Shown one piece after another: positions 61,113-64,000 of a DNA stretch of 64,000 bases. The translations under genes and the position numbers were made by a program. Source of the DNA: Fragum whitleyi (Eukaryota; Mollusca; Bivalvia; Cardiida; Cardiidae); assembly GCA_948146395.1 (NCBI GenBank), contig OX411552.1, positions 54,052,399 to 54,116,398 of the forward strand. Direction: 5' to 3'. Position 1 is the first letter of the stretch; each line of letters begins with the position of its first letter. The notes beneath the pieces were generated by a model. It had not been told where the DNA came from. It made no database searches and was given only the letters and a program-made list of their open reading frames with translations.

Positions 61113-61372
61113 GTGACCCGTCAAGCGAATAGGGACCATCTGGGTAGTGCGTAAAGTGTCGACCTTAGTCAGACTTCGCGTATTGCGCAGACTGACTACG
61201 TATGGTCGAAACTTTTCACACTTTGCTTTTTTCTGAATCTAAAATGATCAATCCACCTTGCTGTGAAATAATTTTTGAAATTCGACATTTGGTTGATCTA
61301 TGCTGGAACCATTCTCTTTACTTAATATTTATTTTACAGAGTTCCCAGATGGTCCTTTTTCGCGTGACTGGT
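61113..61372. mobile_element. Partial TGTGACCCGTC MITE, copy 2
   Basis: TTGTGACCCGTCAAGC, AGGGACCATCTGGGTAGTGC, TCAGACTTCGCG-tatt-GCGCAGACTGA, and the far end GATGGTCCTTTTTCGCGTGA. The long outer arms of the 29868 copy are absent. Confidence 0.7.
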
Positions 61373-61878
61373 CAGAATTATTTGGAAAAAGCATTCAATA
61401 CCGCTCAATAAAAGGTTTAAATTAATTGGTTTAAATACTACCTACTATTAAAAGTTTAATCGAATTTAATGTCTTCTTTGGTGATTCTTAGTCAGCGACA
61501 GTGTTGAGACGCTTTAAGCATATATATATAAATAGCATCAAAACGGGATCTATTTGGCTAAAATCTTTTAATTTTCCTTCAAAGTAGATTTGTGAGATCT
61601 TCGACTTCTTCGAAGAATGGTTGGTGTCTTCTATTGACGCAAACGTGCGTTCTATTACATCGCGTACAATGGATTTTCGCACCATAAAACTCTGAATTGG
61701 ACTGTCTTTTTAGAAGTGATACTCTTTAATCAATAATTTTCATGTAAGTATATCAATAACGAAGAATTATTCATTGTCCGATTAGAACCTGGTTTCAGTT
61801 AAGGTGTGAAAATAAAGAAGAATGATTGAACTCGGAATCAAAACAGCGACGCCGATCAGATGCGCAGTGATTACGCAC

Positions 61879-62131
61879 CTGGGGCATGTTTTACTAAACT
61901 TCTAACGAAAAAATTAATCGTAAGTCAAAATCACAAATCGTACCTGGTGTTTTCATTCATTGTTAGGTTCTGCCTTGCAATATCTCACTGGAATCGTCTT
62001 TAAAAGACGATTCCAACAAGATTATGCATGGCAGAATTCTATATTTAGTTACTGCACTGTAGAAGCAACTTAAATTGTTGTCTTATATGAAAAAAATAGT
62101 CGTAATATGTAAATAGTAAAACAGGCCCAAG
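61879..62131. mobile_element. MITE, CTGGGG..GTTTTACTAAAC termini, copy 2
   Basis: CTGGGGCATGTTTTACTAAA on the left and GTAAAACAGGCCCAAG on the right. Central hairpin GGAATCGTCTTT-AAAAGACGATTCC at about 61992-62016. Inverted relative to copy 1 internally. Confidence 0.75.
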
Positions 62132-62857
62132 ATCGGCGTCTATGTTTTCGCAAAGACTCGTGGTTGAATTCTCCTAGCGGCGCTTCCATATATATAAACT
62201 AAGCTAATAAACTTTTCTAATGACTTCACTGAGAATTCACTAAATCTTTTATATTTGAATATATATATATTTCATATTTTCTTTGATTACTCAGTTTAAA
62301 AGCAAAAAATTATCAGTCTTACTTTTTATTTTAATGTACCAACCATTGATTTTATCAGTATTTTTAACGTAGAGTCAACATTTTAGTAAATTCTTACTAA
62401 ACAAGGGACGAAAAAAGTTTTATTATCTCTGCCAAGACAGAAATCGCTCTAGTTTAGCTAAATAGATGCTAAAACTTGTTATGAATGATTTTTTCTCTCT
62501 ATTAAAGTTATACAAGCTTCAAAGTAATTGTTGTTTCTAACTTGATCGACAAATAAAGATCAGTGAAAGTAAACTTTAGTTTAGGGCCTACTTCAAAACG
62601 GAAAATACTGTTAACCGGACAGATTTCGCGTCGTTTAATTTTCGCGCTTTCGGGTTTAACAAACTATTTGCGAGTCCATAATTTAGCGAGTGTAATATTA
62701 TGACGTCCCAGTAAAAAAGATCGTTAGTGCCTGTATTGGCTGTTCCGATCCTTCAGCACTGGGACGTCGTGTATTTCTTAATTGTTTCTTTATTATTATC
62801 GATTTCATCGATCAATAATTTGCAAAGATTAGCGAAAGCAAAAATCGAGAACATTAA

Positions 62858-63112
62858 AATGGGCCTGTGCGTGACATTTCAAACAGTTTCTATGAGCGCA
62901 CTGTTAATACTCTGATCTGCTTATGCACCCACACAGCCTCTGTTTAGAGTCTCTATGATGCTATGCGTTTAACAAGTAGCTAAACCCTATAGTCCGTCTG
63001 TTCTCCATCGCAGAATATTTTTTACAACATTGCGTGACTGTCCAGGTCGCTCAATATCTGTCCATCACGCCACTGTCCAATTGTTGGAAATGTCACGCAG
63101 AGACTCTAAAAT
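62858..63112. mobile_element. MITE, ACATTTCCAACAATT termini, copy 4
   Basis: GGGCCTGTGCGTGACATTTC on the left and AATTGTTGGAAATGTCACGC on the right. The central CAGACTG repeat is degraded here. Confidence 0.7.
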
Positions 63113-64000
63113 TCCTTATTAAAGAAACATAATTGTTGGTTCCGTCTTTAAAAGACAACAGTGCTGGTTTGCTGGGAAAAGAATCATACCCCCATGAGAA
63201 AAATGAGCACGTGCCTTTTTCGTACATTAAAAGTTACAAAATTTAACAATGTGTGTTCGTAAGAATGCAAATTCACCACAATAGCATTTTTTTCCCGATG
63301 ACCTCGACCTTCAAAGATTGGAAATAGTGAGATTAATTAATCTTAATACCAAAATAAGTGCAGTGTAATTTGCACTGAGTTGGAGTAACTGGAAAAGTTT
63401 AGTTCGCAGATTAATTCAAGTTATTTGCAGACAAACAGACGGACAAACGGACGGATACACTTACGGACACCGGTTAAAAAATACAACCCAATTTAATCGG
63501 TGCGGGGAATAAGAAAAACTCGAAAGTAGTAAAAGTTATGTAAATTTATAAAGCTTTATTTTATAATCGTTATTTATTCAGAAAACATCACAGTGCGAGA
63601 AGTTTCGAGCCTTGTCAGTTTTCGTACACTAAGTAAGGTAAACTGACCAATCGAAATTTCCCCAAAAATGTCAATGTTTAGATGTTTACCATTAAATACT
63701 GCCAACGTGATAATGAAGGACATGGAATAAAATGTCGATAATTAAGTAGAGCCATCGTCGGGGGCGCATCAGACTCAATTATGCGCGGTGTAGGATCGAC
63801 ACTTTATGCACTACCCAAATGGTCCCTGTTCCCTGACGAGGTAAAAAGTCGCAAGGCCCATTTCCCTCGTTTGTTTTCTTGTACATAGGCGTATCTAGGA
63901 CTTTGAAATTAATACGCACTCAGAAGTCGCCAACTAAAGAATATATAAGATAAAGGCGAGATGAAGACTGTGACAAAAGATGAATGCCCTCCGCCCGGCT

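Larger units (their letters stand above)
60182..64000. other. Region downstream of the second gene
   Basis: It contains a hAT-like MITE (60557-60954), a partial TGTGACCCGTC MITE (61113-61372), AATAAA at 61406-61411, a CTGGGG-ended MITE (61879-62131), an AT run (about 62257-62270), a TTTCCAACAATT-type MITE (62858-63112) and a TGTGACCCGTC fragment (about 63790-63850). CG dinucleotides are frequent from about 61,400 on. No exon was recognised. Confidence 0.55.

Overview
This window is animal nuclear DNA, almost certainly from a bivalve mollusc. It is AT-rich, has long introns with GT-AG splice sites, and is packed with small non-autonomous transposons. Several of these have the bivalve layout of a terminal hairpin (for example AGCTCACCTGAGCAC pairing with GTGCTCAAGGTGAGCT), a GTCCGTCCGTC-rich leader, a tandem core of about 145-300 bp units, and a 3' hairpin just before CTTG. 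The species cannot be fixed from the sequence.

Layout. Positions 1-3313 are the 3' part of a CR1-group LINE: a broken ORF1 end, an intact endonuclease/reverse transcriptase ORF2, and an AAGTAACC-type tail. From 6650 to 49002 on the + strand lies the main gene, a sosondowah (SOWAH) ankyrin-repeat protein whose first exon(s) are upstream of the window. Its exons were placed by homology-like motifs and exact phase matching. They encode the end of the SOWAH winged-helix domain, a Ser-rich linker, two ankyrin repeats and two alternative C-termini: a short form ending at 26396, and a long form that splices from an internal donor at 26079/26080 across 19 kb to four exons at 45208-49002. The two residues missing before each ankyrin repeat are supplied by four candidate 3-nt microexons (16117, 17432, 21953, 24079), each with strong splice sites and a shared TTTCATG upstream. 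A second gene, with three phase-matched exons at 55488-60181, encodes a 469-aa acidic/basic, Cys-containing protein that I do not recognise. A CRE-like site lies about 100 bp upstream of its ATG.

The rest is intron or intergenic DNA filled with transposons: hairpin-headed pearl/Helentron-like elements, TTAA-flanked piggyBac-like MITEs, hAT-like MITEs with 5-6 bp target duplications, long-TIR foldback elements, small palindromes and tRNA-like SINE heads. Many are nested in each other. No rRNA, CRISPR or prokaryotic features are present. Coordinates and splice sites are read by eye; no alignment or search was run.
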